This document shows positions 19,240 to 29,500 of a stretch of 64,000 nucleotides of DNA, one piece after another (position 1 is the stretch's first letter; each line of letters begins with the position of its first letter). The notes beneath the pieces were generated by a model that was not told where the DNA came from, did no database searches, and saw nothing but the letters and a program-made list of their open reading frames with translations. The position numbers were made by a program, and so were the translations under genes. The DNA is taken from the NCBI GenBank assembly GCA_002099365.1, contig MSED01000003.1:2728001-2792000 (forward strand), given 5' to 3'. Source of the stretch: Phialophora verrucosa (taxonomy: Eukaryota; Ascomycota; Eurotiomycetes; Chaetothyriales; Herpotrichiellaceae).

Positions 19240-21655
19240 TGATCTTTTGCACTCCCCGATCAAGTCGTATAGGTGTCCAGTACGTACTTATGCCCGAGCT
19301 AAGCGGATCTCAAGTACATAAGCGAGAAGAGTTGTTCGAGAAGAAGGACTTCTGGGGGTGGCACGTAAGCACGCGAAAGGGTGAGGGCGTCTCCAAATAG
19401 TCCGGTAGGCTTCAGTATTAGTAGAATGCCCACGAGGCGGCACCGGACAATGGCGAAAGCGTAATCAGGGCATCCGTGGCATCACATCAGCATCAAGAAG
19501 GTGTACAGGCAGCTGTGAAAAGGCCATTGACTCGGTCGAGCTGAAAGCGTTTAAAAGAGACATGAATGCTGCGTACCCACCACGTCATCTGGTCAAGAAG
19601 CCACGATGTGAGATCGTGTATCCATTTTTGCCGCCACTGCCCAGCTAAGAGAATCCATCATGGCAAATCTCGAGCATTTTGACTTGTAGCCAGTTCTGGC
19701 CTGGGGCATCAGCGGAGTTGCCGTCGTGGCCGCGCACGGTTCAAGCCGGAGGATGCAGCGGAGAGCGAACGAGTCGCTGCTGAATTGTTGGGCTCGAGCG
19801 CCGACGCTGAGCTGGGCAGCTGGGGTACGAGTAGGGATAGGGCTGGTGGGCTCGTTAGCTTGCACGGTCGGCGCTTCTCTTTGACGAGCAACAGGATTCA
19901 GGGACGAGGTTAGGAATGTGATCAGGCACAAGCTGGCCTCGATTGCATATCCGCAACCGCTAAGCTCTATTTTCAGCACCAATGTGCCCGAAGTAGTGGG
20001 ATGAGAACAAGCGGCTGAGTGATGCTATTGGGGCCAGAACATCGGCTTCAGACTGCGCTGATGAAAATAGCGCTCCAATCAGTAATTAGGCTGTCACCCA
20101 TTTTCCGCTCGTGACCCCATCAGCCACGCGCCACACTCCTCACCTTCGGCTCACCCTCCCTTGCACTTTACTACCACAAACACCAGCTTGGGCAACTTTA
20201 GACGGTGGGATCCGTTTTGAATTGTTGGTGACTTCTCTAATGCTCCTACGCCTTTGTTGGGCGGCGATGGCGGAAGACCAGCTTGAGGTTGGTCCTCTTG
20301 GGTATATATCTGTCTTCTCTCGCTCGCGGTGTGTTTCCCGTGTAAGAACTTAACAGATCTAGCACGGGTCCACGGTCCGCTGGCTGTTCCAGCATGTCAT
20401 TGGATCTTTGGACCGATCTGTCGAATTTGTCCTTTTGAGATGGAGTAACTCGAGATGCATCTCTTTTGCAGATTCGATTACTGTAACGAAGGTACGTCCC
20501 GCATTCTTCGGCGTCTCCCGCCTTTAAGTTTTCTGCACTGGGTCCTATAACTCCCTTGATCTGCATTCTGGGTCTGACTAGCAGTGTTGTACCGCGAACG
20601 GTCTGGAGGCCTAGATTTAGGGCTTTTAGCAATAGATGTGTCTTGATACCACCCTTCAATGCTTCGAGAAACGCCTCCGATGATGGGTGCGGATATACAT
20701 CTCGGATGAACCACATCGACACGAGTCAATATACCGGCCAGGGTTTCATCGTTGTAGAAATTTCCGAGCGGGCTGTTCCGGCCTTCCCAAATCATTCACG
20801 GTGCGCCTGATATGCCTGAGTACTACAATGGCCACTTCTTCCTCAGACAGCGCACATTTTACCAACAATCTCGATTGACTCCCGGCTCCCCGTGCCCTGC
20901 TGTTGCCATTAATCGAGCCAAGACCTGTTGTCAGTATTTCCAGCTCCACATAGGTTACAGACACAACTCGAGCAGCATACCGTAAGCGGGCGATGTGAAC
21001 CATTGGTTCTCCAAAACGGCTCTTCCTATCACCGAGACGAGCCATTGCACTCAGATCAATTCGCTTGCCCTCCCCGGAACGTTGTGGCCCTCTGGCTTCG
21101 ATCCACTGTTTCTGGGATTACTGCTCCGGGCCGTCTCTCCTAGGAGAATCTATCTGGGAAGGTGAAGTCTGGCATTGGAGAACACGAAGATAAATAGCTT
21201 ACAAGCCGGGATAAGAAGATGCTAATCTAGATACTCGACTTACTGGTCGTATAATATACCCGCTCTGGCTGCGCGTACGTTTTCCTTGATATCACTCGCA
21301 CCGCGAGCTTGGAGAGTGTGGTACGCATTCCCTCGGCAATGCCCTGCCGCGACTGATGCGTTAATTGATTATGATCGGAGTAAATTACGGCACAAAGACG
21401 ACGACTACGGAGTCCTCTACCAAATTAAGCAGGGCTGGTTTGCGGCCTAAGAACGGCGGTTAGGAGGATGAACACGAATGGAATTTCTGTAATGACTCGG
21501 AGCGAGCGTTGAAGGAATGGTATTAGAGCTTCTACCAGACTAGACTGTTATCAAGGGGTATCACTGGGTCATGCCGTCTTTGGAATTGGGCCTTCTCAAC
21601 CGTCCCTCGGGCAAGAGATCCCTTTGGAAATCATCGCGGGAGATCATAACAATCC
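19240..21655. other. Gene-poor 2.4-kb region
   Basis: No coding region can be supported. Minus-strand open stretches at 20246-20722 and 20746-21045 have plausible splice motifs between them (GTATGC..CTGACAACAG near 20990-20930) but translate to nothing I recognise and are interrupted by stops in every way I joined them. They could be a decayed gene. No transposase, reverse transcriptase or terminal repeats were seen. The region marks the left edge of the accessory block. Confidence 0.4.
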
Positions 21656-23053
21656 TCAGTGCGCGTCCGGGTACCGTCCGGCAATCAGAGTGTCTTGCGA
21701 GCCGGGGCTCAAGTTTGACCCTTCGCTCCTCCTATGAGAGCATTCGATCATTTGAGCTGTGGGTAGCTGGTCGCATGCATCTTTATCTTTGCGCATACTT
21801 CGAAAGCTGCAGCCCGCATCATGTCTTTGCACGCATGGCTTCGACTCATACCGCTCCGCTTTCTCCACAAGTCCACAAAGTTCTTTAGCAGAGATTCGGA
21901 TAGTGTCATCTACGAAGTCCTCGATTAGGTCAAGAGTAGCCGGATCCGCGAAGTGGCTGAGTGAGATGCTCAACTCGGCGTCTGGATTTGGAGCACCTTG
22001 TCCGTTGCGAAATGCCTAGTTATCCAGTCAGCAATGACGTTGATTTAGAAAATCAAGATGTTTAGTTGAGCTCACCTTATCGGAAGTGCGGACCGCTTGA
22101 GCCGATGGCTTTCCGTTTTGAATGGTTGAGCGCGACTCCCAGATGGTAAATGTGGCCTTCTTGCACTTCTCGCGTTGCTGCTTTGGGAAATCTATCTGAA
22201 TACCGACCACCATGCGGAACTTTCCATTCGAGCCGGAAAAGTAGTCAATTGCGAGTTGTTCTAGCGCTTCCAGAGATTGAGAGTAGGCGATTTCGACGAC
22301 CACACCGAGGTATTGAGCGAAGGGATGTCTGAACGACATGTCAGGACTGTGCCGACTAGGGGCCCGTTAGCAGCCAACTTGATGGGTGGCAGAGCCGGCA
22401 GAGTCGATCTGTTTGGCAAACATGGCTGATGATGTAGTAGGGTAGGGGGCGGGCGGAAAGCGGAGGGCAGTGAGTATTCTGAATGGTATCTCCAGTAGGA
22501 GCGTCTCGTGAGGTGGAGAGGCCATGCGGAGGACAAATTGCTGACTCGATCCAAAGTAGTCACACCTACGATCGATCAGTTTGTGAGCGAGGAGTAATGT
22601 CACAGGAGGTCTCCCGAACGGGCTACCCGGCGCCCCACCTCCCTCTTCTCTCTCACTAAGCGACAGCAGAGGTACATAGTACAATAGGGATTTGGCTGGA
22701 CGAGGGAGGGGAAGCCCTGGCAGTCCGTTCAAGTGACACCCTTGTAAATGCGTACGACCTACCGCAAGTCTTTTCCCAAAACCAGTCGCCTTGGAAGTGC
22801 TTCTCGAGGGTACTGAACTCAGTGAGAGTCAACGGAAATGCCGGCCATTGCTGGGAGTCGTAGGGAGAGTGACCAGATTTCAGATTTTCGACAGTTTGAA
22901 TGGCTTGTTCCGACGCAGTGGTTGTTGAATCACAGCCATTTGTGCTGGCCAATGTAGGGGGAGATGCGAGATTGTGAAGGCGGTGGGCGTCATCCAGCTT
23001 GCCTGAATCAGTGCCTCGTCCAGCCTCGCGATTCTTGGGAGACTCTGCAGACA
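21656..23053 (-). pseudogene. Fungal Uma2-like (PD-(D/E)xK-fold-like) protein, interrupted by an in-frame TAA
   Basis: Likely exons are about 23053-22759, 22565-22076 and 22015-21656. The last junction (GTGAGC..CTGACTGGATAACTAG) is clear. The first donor (GTCGTA) is weak and the start codon is unresolved; an ATG at 23150 is possible but needs a 39-nt intron. The core reads FGSSQQFVLRMASPPHE, FAKQIDSAGSAT, SPDMSFRHPFAQYLGVVVEI, then LEQLAIDYFSGSNGKFRMVVGI. This is a repeat-prone fungal hypothetical family, and its PD..VVVE(I/V)..YSQ..L..Y..G layout recalls Uma2 nuclease-fold proteins. Between the FAKQ and SPDM blocks the same frame is open except for one TAA at 22369-22367. The only splice that would remove it (GTTTGC..CCCTAG, 66 nt) would also delete the conserved FAKQ block. 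I therefore favour a nonsense-inactivated gene, though the cryptic intron cannot be excluded. Confidence 0.5.
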
Positions 23054-23748
23054 CTGTATCCGTTCACACCATCACAGGCTTCATGTCGCAACCCGGTCCT
23101 GAAAGAACTGGCTGGATGGCCGCGATAAAGTTGGGTCGTGCAGGAGGCATATTCACCGCGGACGGTTATTCTTCGGTCGCGCAAACAGCCACAGTGGCGC
23201 GTGAGTGGTGGTGGCGTAAAGGGGGCTACGGCTAATCAAAATCCTCTAAACGCAATTCTGCTCACTCTGGACATTGGACATTGGCGAAGAAGCTGGTTCT
23301 GTCGCTGCACATAAAAGCAGCCTCCACGGGTCGGCCAGTCAGTAACTGACAATGGACTTTCCATTGCACTCCGAGTCTCGGCTTCAGCTTGTCCTATTTC
23401 ATAAGTTGTGGTTCATACGCAGCTAAGTAAACGCGCTGATGGATCATTACCATAAGCACTCGAAGACGAGCAGGACAGACTTACACGTCGTCAAATCACA
23501 GAGAATGTAACGTCACAACTTCCCATGAGGCTAAACGCCCATAGGATGCCATGCGAATAATGGAGGAGGCATTAGAATTATACAAGACTAGTCTGTAAAC
23601 TCGACGAGGATCATCCTGACCCCATCGTTGTCGATACGCAATCCTGGGATACATTATGGGTGGCTGGACTGGACGAGGATCGGGCCAGTACAAGAGCCAC
23701 TAGAGATTATGGAACGGTAAGGCTGCTGGTGAGCCGCTCGGGTTCACT
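23054..23748. other. Intergenic between Uma2-like remnant and HET gene
   Basis: About 700 bp. It may include an unplaced first exon of the remnant (ATG at 23150, minus strand). Otherwise nothing recognised. Confidence 0.4.
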
Positions 23749-25815
23749 TTATACCAGAGTCAACACTTGAAAGGGCGGCTCGCGTTGCAGATACTCGCCG
23801 AAACTGATGCCGTGGACAAAGGCCTCCCCCAGATACTCGAAGGTGTCGCTCTCGGGAACGGGGCGCAGTATCACGGGCAAGCGGCCGCCGCAGAGAACCC
23901 ACACCTGATCTCCTCTTTCAGCCGAGGGCAGGCAGAGACCCAGATAGTTGTTCGACGTGCGCATCAGTTTCCGGCAGGGGAAGTGGCAGCGCTTCAGGAA
24001 GACATCCGCTCGCAGGTCAAACTCATGCTGCCTCTTCAGATCGAACAGATGGGTCTTTCCTTCGCGCAGTTCCGCAAGGGGAGACTGAGGCAGGTAGCTG
24101 TCGGCGTAGGTGGAACGTTGTATCAGGCTCAAAAGCAGCTCGGTGAGGGCGCGGGTCTTGTCCGCGTCCCAGTCTAGATCGACCACAGCGCTGTGACGCA
24201 CGAGCGGCCTACCCAGCCACTGAGGGAAGCAATCGCCTGTCGTCGCTGTTGCGCGACTGTCTGTGTGTTGGTCCATATCCCAGACCAGTGTCCTCCATAG
24301 GGCTTCTAATCGATCTTGCGCCGTGTGCTCGTACACGGAGGGAAGGCTTTGCACAAGCTCCAGCATGCTCTTCAGCGTCGACCTCGGGTAGTGGTAACGC
24401 CCTGTCGGCATCGGATTCGCGTACTCCTCGATGCTGTCGACGAACGTGCCCTGCAGAGAAAGCCTGGATCCATCGATGGTACGGGAAAGGACCCCAGAAA
24501 GGCGGGGGCTGACCCCGGCACACAGCCTGGGGAATGTGTCGGAACCACTGCCTCGGTCTTCTTGCAAATTGAAGTCGGGAACCCAAGAGGGCAAGTCGGG
24601 GGTCTTGCGCATGGTGCGGTCTTCAACCATTGCCATGCACATCAGTGTCGGGAGACCGAGTGTGAGCACCGATGCCACTTCGCGGAAAAGTATGCTCACG
24701 TCGGTCTCGTATCGAGGTTGTATCGGAAGCGTCCCAGGAGGCTTTGTGCGGTAAAGCGCCAGGCCGAGCAAGGCATAGATCCTGTCATGCGCATCAAACG
24801 CCCTAAACCTAGAGCTCATGGCTAGAGCATGCGTGAGAATCAGGTATGGGGTCTGTGAGTCGGCTGTTATGTTTTCCCGTTGAAGGTGTGTCTGTCTGTA
24901 GGCATCCATGTCCCAGCCCCGGAGCGAAGCGGCAGAAATCGCGTTGAGTATCGTGAACTGTGCACCATCTAGGCCGTATTTGGCCAGAAACTCCCCAATC
25001 CACAAGCCAATTGTCGCGTACATACTAGTGAGCGAGAGGATCCTCCACGAGAAGCTGTGGCTTCCGCAAAGGAAGACGGGATCCTTGGCCAGACCATATT
25101 CTTGCACGATCCACAGCCTGGTAAAGTATCGCCGCTGGCAGAGATGCAGAAAGTCTTGCCAATGCATAAGCGAAGGAGGTGGCCCTTCAATTGGGAATTT
25201 TCCGTTTGAAGTGTCCCTCATCAGTGAGACTGCCCGCTCATCTTCGATATGAAGCTGGAGCGCGGACCGCAAATCACTACCAGCGGCCACAACTCGCCCC
25301 AACATATCGTAGATTAGCTTCATGAATTCCACAGCTCGCAAGGTGTGGTGGTCTTCTCGGCCCAGCCAGCAGAAGACATTTTCGGCGGAGGAAAAGATTC
25401 GGCCCATGAGGCCGACTTGGTTATTCTTCTCTGACGTGTCGCTCTGGCTGATCGACGTAGCGTCCACCCAGAGGTATATGGCAGGGCAATCTCTCGAGAT
25501 TTGGGTCAGGGCGTCGTACAGGTTCCGGCCGACATGGTACGGCCGTTCATTCAAGTAAATCGTTTGCCTCAAGTCAGTCCACTCGGTGCGCTCCTCAGAT
25601 TGGCTCCCCTCGGATTCCGGAAATGGACTGCCCCAATTGTAGGACAGACCATAGTACTGCGGAGCCTCATCAAGCGGGAATGCGTGGAGCTCGAAGTGGA
25701 GTTGATCTGAGGTTGCCGCTGATCCCGGCGTCCGGAGTAGGCGAATAGAATCGGTCGCTTGTGGGAGAGGCGGAAAGGGGAACGTGGAGTTGTCCACTGT
25801 GTCTGCTGAGGGCAT
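23749..25815 (-). CDS. HET-domain (heterokaryon incompatibility) protein
   Basis: Intronless 688-aa frame. The N-terminal third has the HET signature in order: APQYYGLSYNWGSP (the Y..LSY.WG block), LYDALTQISRD, then IYLWVDATSISQSD, and EKNNQVGLMGRIFSSAENVFCWLG. The classic LWIDAICINQ block thus reads LWVDATSISQ, keeping Asp but with Ser in place of the usual Cys and Asn. The middle has the common HET continuation (YFTRLWIVQEYGLAKDPVFLCG, FDAHDRIYALLGLA, RYETDVSILFREVA). The C-terminal half is the variable region typical of such genes. HET domains trigger incompatibility cell death in Podospora and Neurospora; most family members have no assigned partner. No WD40, NACHT or ankyrin domain is attached. 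Neighbours are a disrupted nuclease-fold-like gene and a giant broken ATPase gene. Confidence 0.92.
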   Translation of the reverse strand: MPSADTVDNSTFPFPPLPQATDSIRLLRTPGSAATSDQLHFELHAFPLDEAPQYYGLSYNWGSPFPESEGSQSEERTEWTDLRQTIYLNERPYHVGRNLYDALTQISRDCPAIYLWVDATSISQSDTSEKNNQVGLMGRIFSSAENVFCWLGREDHHTLRAVEFMKLIYDMLGRVVAAGSDLRSALQLHIEDERAVSLMRDTSNGKFPIEGPPPSLMHWQDFLHLCQRRYFTRLWIVQEYGLAKDPVFLCGSHSFSWRILSLTSMYATIGLWIGEFLAKYGLDGAQFTILNAISAASLRGWDMDAYRQTHLQRENITADSQTPYLILTHALAMSSRFRAFDAHDRIYALLGLALYRTKPPGTLPIQPRYETDVSILFREVASVLTLGLPTLMCMAMVEDRTMRKTPDLPSWVPDFNLQEDRGSGSDTFPRLCAGVSPRLSGVLSRTIDGSRLSLQGTFVDSIEEYANPMPTGRYHYPRSTLKSMLELVQSLPSVYEHTAQDRLEALWRTLVWDMDQHTDSRATATTGDCFPQWLGRPLVRHSAVVDLDWDADKTRALTELLLSLIQRSTYADSYLPQSPLAELREGKTHLFDLKRQHEFDLRADVFLKRCHFPCRKLMRTSNNYLGLCLPSAERGDQVWVLCGGRLPVILRPVPESDTFEYLGEAFVHGISFGEYLQREPPFQVLTLV

Positions 25816-26432
25816 CGTGGCATTGATTGTGAATCACAGTGTCCTTTGGCCAGTTCATCGATGTCTGATTAACGCAGACAGGGTAAGATGTTTGGTGCAT
25901 ATGATGCTGAAGCCAAGCAAAACCCTTTCGCGAAAGCATTGCCGACTTGGACCCGATTGCCAGATCGAGTCGTGGACAAGAATGCTTGTGAGAGTGTGTT
26001 GCAGAAAGAATTTCTGACAGCAGCGTCGGGGCAGCGACCGGCCAAGTTTACTGAAGTCGTGCCTCAACCAGATTTCTAGCTGAGAAGAAGGTTCATTAAT
26101 CGATCACTGGGAACCTAGATCGAGTGATGGGCTGATACAGAGCTGTCCAGCTTGGGCATCTCCCGAAGGCATCTGGAAGACCATGCTACTGTACAGGGAT
26201 GGAAAGATCAAGGCTTTTATTTCATGCTACGTAGGAGATTCCGTCATCCTCTGGTATCCATTGCCTCTCCCTTCTCTCGGGGAAGAATTGGGATAAACCA
26301 AGTAATCACGGTAATCATGCTAGCAATTACCAATCATCGTGACCAACTCGCTGTCGACTGAACAAGGAGTTCAGGGCATTATTCCAAGCACGGCTGTTGC
26401 CACCAAAGGCTTTTGAGCACAGTTCCGTCTGG
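25816..26432. other. Intergenic upstream of HET gene
   Basis: About 620 bp between the HET start and the stop of the giant ATPase gene. No gene or repeat seen. Confidence 0.5.
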
Positions 26433-26440
26433 TTAGTCTT

Positions 26441-26548
26441 CTTCATCCTCTCCGGTCTCTTCATCCTCTCCGGTCTCTTCATCCTCTCCGGTCTCTTCAT
26501 CCTCTCCGGTCTCTTCATCCTCTCCGGTCTCTTCATCCTCTCCGGTCT
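26441..26548. repeat. 18-bp coding minisatellite, six units
   Basis: Six perfect or near-perfect 18-bp units (plus strand CTTCATCCTCTCCGGTCT) encode EETGED on the minus strand at the extreme C-terminus of the giant ATPase. Whole-codon period, so copy-number change would keep frame. Confidence 0.95.
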
Positions 26549-29500
26549 CTTCAGCAAACTCGTCTCTCTGCAGGATCTTCCCCGCCAACACCCTGCCCAT
26601 CTGTGTGAAAGAGAACTGCAAGCCCAAGCGGCGCATGGCAAAAAGAGCCTTCAGCATGCTCACCGGACTGTCCTGAAAGGTGCATGTCATCCATCCGTTC
26701 GCTTTACGGCAAGCAGGCGACACATAATTGTCATTTGCCACCTCTCTTGAATTCGGAAGCGGTCTCTCGCCATCCCAGAGGCCCAGGATATCACAGCATA
26801 GCTGATAATCCCGGAATGAGCTGAAGTAGAGTTGCCCGGCGAGAAGATTGAGTACGGTGATGGCTTCCGCTGCGATGTTGAGGGGCTGGTCAGACTCGGG
26901 AACTCTGTAGATGTCCATGCCATCGAAGGTTCTCATATCTCGCGCGATGCGGGCAGAGTAGACGATCAAAGTCGTGTTCTTGCCTTTTCGGATCTCCGGC
27001 AGTAACTCGTTCGCTTCGTGCTGGCTGATAACTACAACCTGCTTCGTCCCACGTCCTTTCAATATCCACTGCACGGGTCGAAGGAAGTCGTCCTGAGACT
27101 CGCGGACGCTGGTTCCGATGGTGCGTAAGAAATCCATCGTGACCAATACCTGCTTGGGCCACTGTGCTGGGATATATTTGGCCGACAAACTGGTGTTCCT
27201 GAAGATCTCGAAAGCAGGGTAGAAGCCCATACCATCGGAGGGCAATAAACCAGTACCTACAAACTCAGCAAGACCGGCGCCAACAGACGGAATGGCAGAC
27301 TTGATAGATCTAGGACGCTGGACTTCGTGTTGCTCCTCGACTTCATGCAGCAATTCTCGCTCTTGTTCTTCTGTGATACCGCACTGTTTGACGTCTGCTA
27401 CATCTGCACGGTCCCATTCCTCCAGGAGTTGTTTGAAGATTGGATCAGCTCTCTCCTTCATCTTCGGTGTGAACGGAAGCTCCTTTTGATGACGCTCGTC
27501 AACGCCATACATATGGGACACAGGGCGACCCTCTCGCTCTTGGATTTCTTTAATGTACGTGTCGCTGTCGGTGATTGAGCCATTGGCGGAAAAATGTCGT
27601 GTAAAAGCTAATCGCCTTCGGCTATGGATTATTCCTTTGAGTGCCCACATTAGCCGCTGGTTCGTCATTGTTTCGCATGAGTTTTCTAACGCCCATCGTA
27701 TAACGTGATAGCTGTCTATCTCGGCCGACGGGTCCTTCATCAGAGCTCGAATGCAGGCATCTACCTCTGGGCATGCAAACCATCTCACCGACTGGGAAAA
27801 CGTCAACTTCCTCATGCGCATACACGCTTGTACCAAGGTATCCTTGACAATACCTGGTCCCAGGAGTACAGCTGCTTGAGAGTTGTCGGGAAGATTGAAG
27901 TCCGTTCCGCGGGTGTGCCACTCGTCAAGCAAGATGATGCATCTGCCGATCTCGTCTTTGAATATCGACGAAGCAAATCTTTCCACCTTGCCGTTGCGGT
28001 TGATCAGCATCTTCTCGTCGGACTCGTTGAAGAATATGGCGGCCATTTTGTCTGGGTACATGTGGAGCCACTTGGTAGCGACTTCTTGGTTGCCTTCCAG
28101 GATTTGGGCGCCAACGTCGATGATGACATCGGGGCTCTGCTCACTCACTACGAGCTTGAGAAGTTCTTCGGTGTTGAGCCGCTGGCCAGTTGCGGTTGCC
28201 GCGTACACGTATTTGCGGTTGTCACTCCGCAGAAGCGCGCTCAGAGTCATGGCCGTAGAGTGGCGTAGCTGCTTTATGTCTTTGAGAGAGCATGTGAGCG
28301 GCACCTTGCTGTCAGCCGTCCCTGAGAATCCTGTTGTTATCTTGCCTCCCTCACGAGCGCAAAGATCCCATGCAGAGCTTGATAATTTGTACTTGAACTC
28401 CTTGGCTTCGCGGGGGTAGACAAGGTATCTGAGGAAGAAGTCAATCAAACCTCTCGTGCAGTGGAGGTGGAGGTAAAGATCATCCACGCACGTAACATCC
28501 TCGAGATTGACGGATGTGACGGAGTGGTATTTTGCAGGAAGCCTGCTGTTTTCAATCCATCTCGCGTACTCTTCGGCAGGGTCCGGAGACTTGAGCAGGC
28601 GTAAGACACACTTCCGGAAATCGGCTGGAAGCAGACCATGGTAGAGCCAGGACAATGCGGTCAACAGGACCATCATCTCCGCTTGTGCGTATTCAGCATT
28701 AGCTGATGGGACGGCCTTTGCTCTGTATGGCACAGCCGAGTTACAGCGCGAGCGGTCCAGCCCGTAATTCACCAAGTAACGCTTCTTGAAGGCGTGGGTC
28801 AAGATATTGTGAGAGATCAGTCCCCGAAGAACGAAGAGGAGCTGGAGCTGTGCTGAACCTCTGAAATGCTGAAGCACCGTCTCGGAGGAACACTTGTCCA
28901 CATTGGCTGCCAGAAGAAAAGAAGTCACGGCGTGTAAGATGCTCTCGTTCCAGCGTCTCAGCGGAAGGCTGGGCAATCTCCCCTTTGTGATATCCTGGGT
29001 CAGGCGGGTATTCAAGGCGTTTGCACCTTCGTCGTTCAAGATGCGGAAATGGGGAAAAGCGCCGCAGCCTCTTGCTTCGAACTCAAATGCTCCAGGGTTC
29101 TCTGCGTAAAGTGTCGGCGCATGAGTCTGCACAAGGGCGAGTAACTCGAGAGTGACATTCCATCGATCAGGGTGGCCGTCCAACACAGTGGCTTCTCCAA
29201 TTGTATAGACGAGCTCATAGTTGGGCTTGCAAATTTCGTCGCTTTCGTCCAGAATATCGCGGGCATTACGGTCAAGCCAATATTGAACACGTATGAGCCC
29301 GGTGGCGAGACGCTCATCTTTGGCGGCCAGCTTGTCACTACCCACCAGACGGAAAGAGTTCAAGTGCTCTGGCAGAGTAAGTAGGAAACCCTTCTGGTCC
29401 ACGCATTCTTTGTAGAGACTCAGCAGACGCTGTGGTGTAGATGCGTCGACTCTGGTCGAGCGAGAATATGGCATCCAGTAAACTGGTCGTCCGACAAGAC

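Noticed and set aside
20246..21045. Possible two-exon minus-strand gene in the gene-poor stretch
   Set aside because: Splice-like motifs exist, but no joining gives a stop-free reading through both pieces and no residue pattern is recognisable.
22344..22380. A very short intron (GTTGGC..CTAG, 23 nt) removing the TAA in the Uma2-like gene
   Set aside because: Far below the minimum size for spliceosomal introns in ascomycetes, although CTAAC looks like a branch site.
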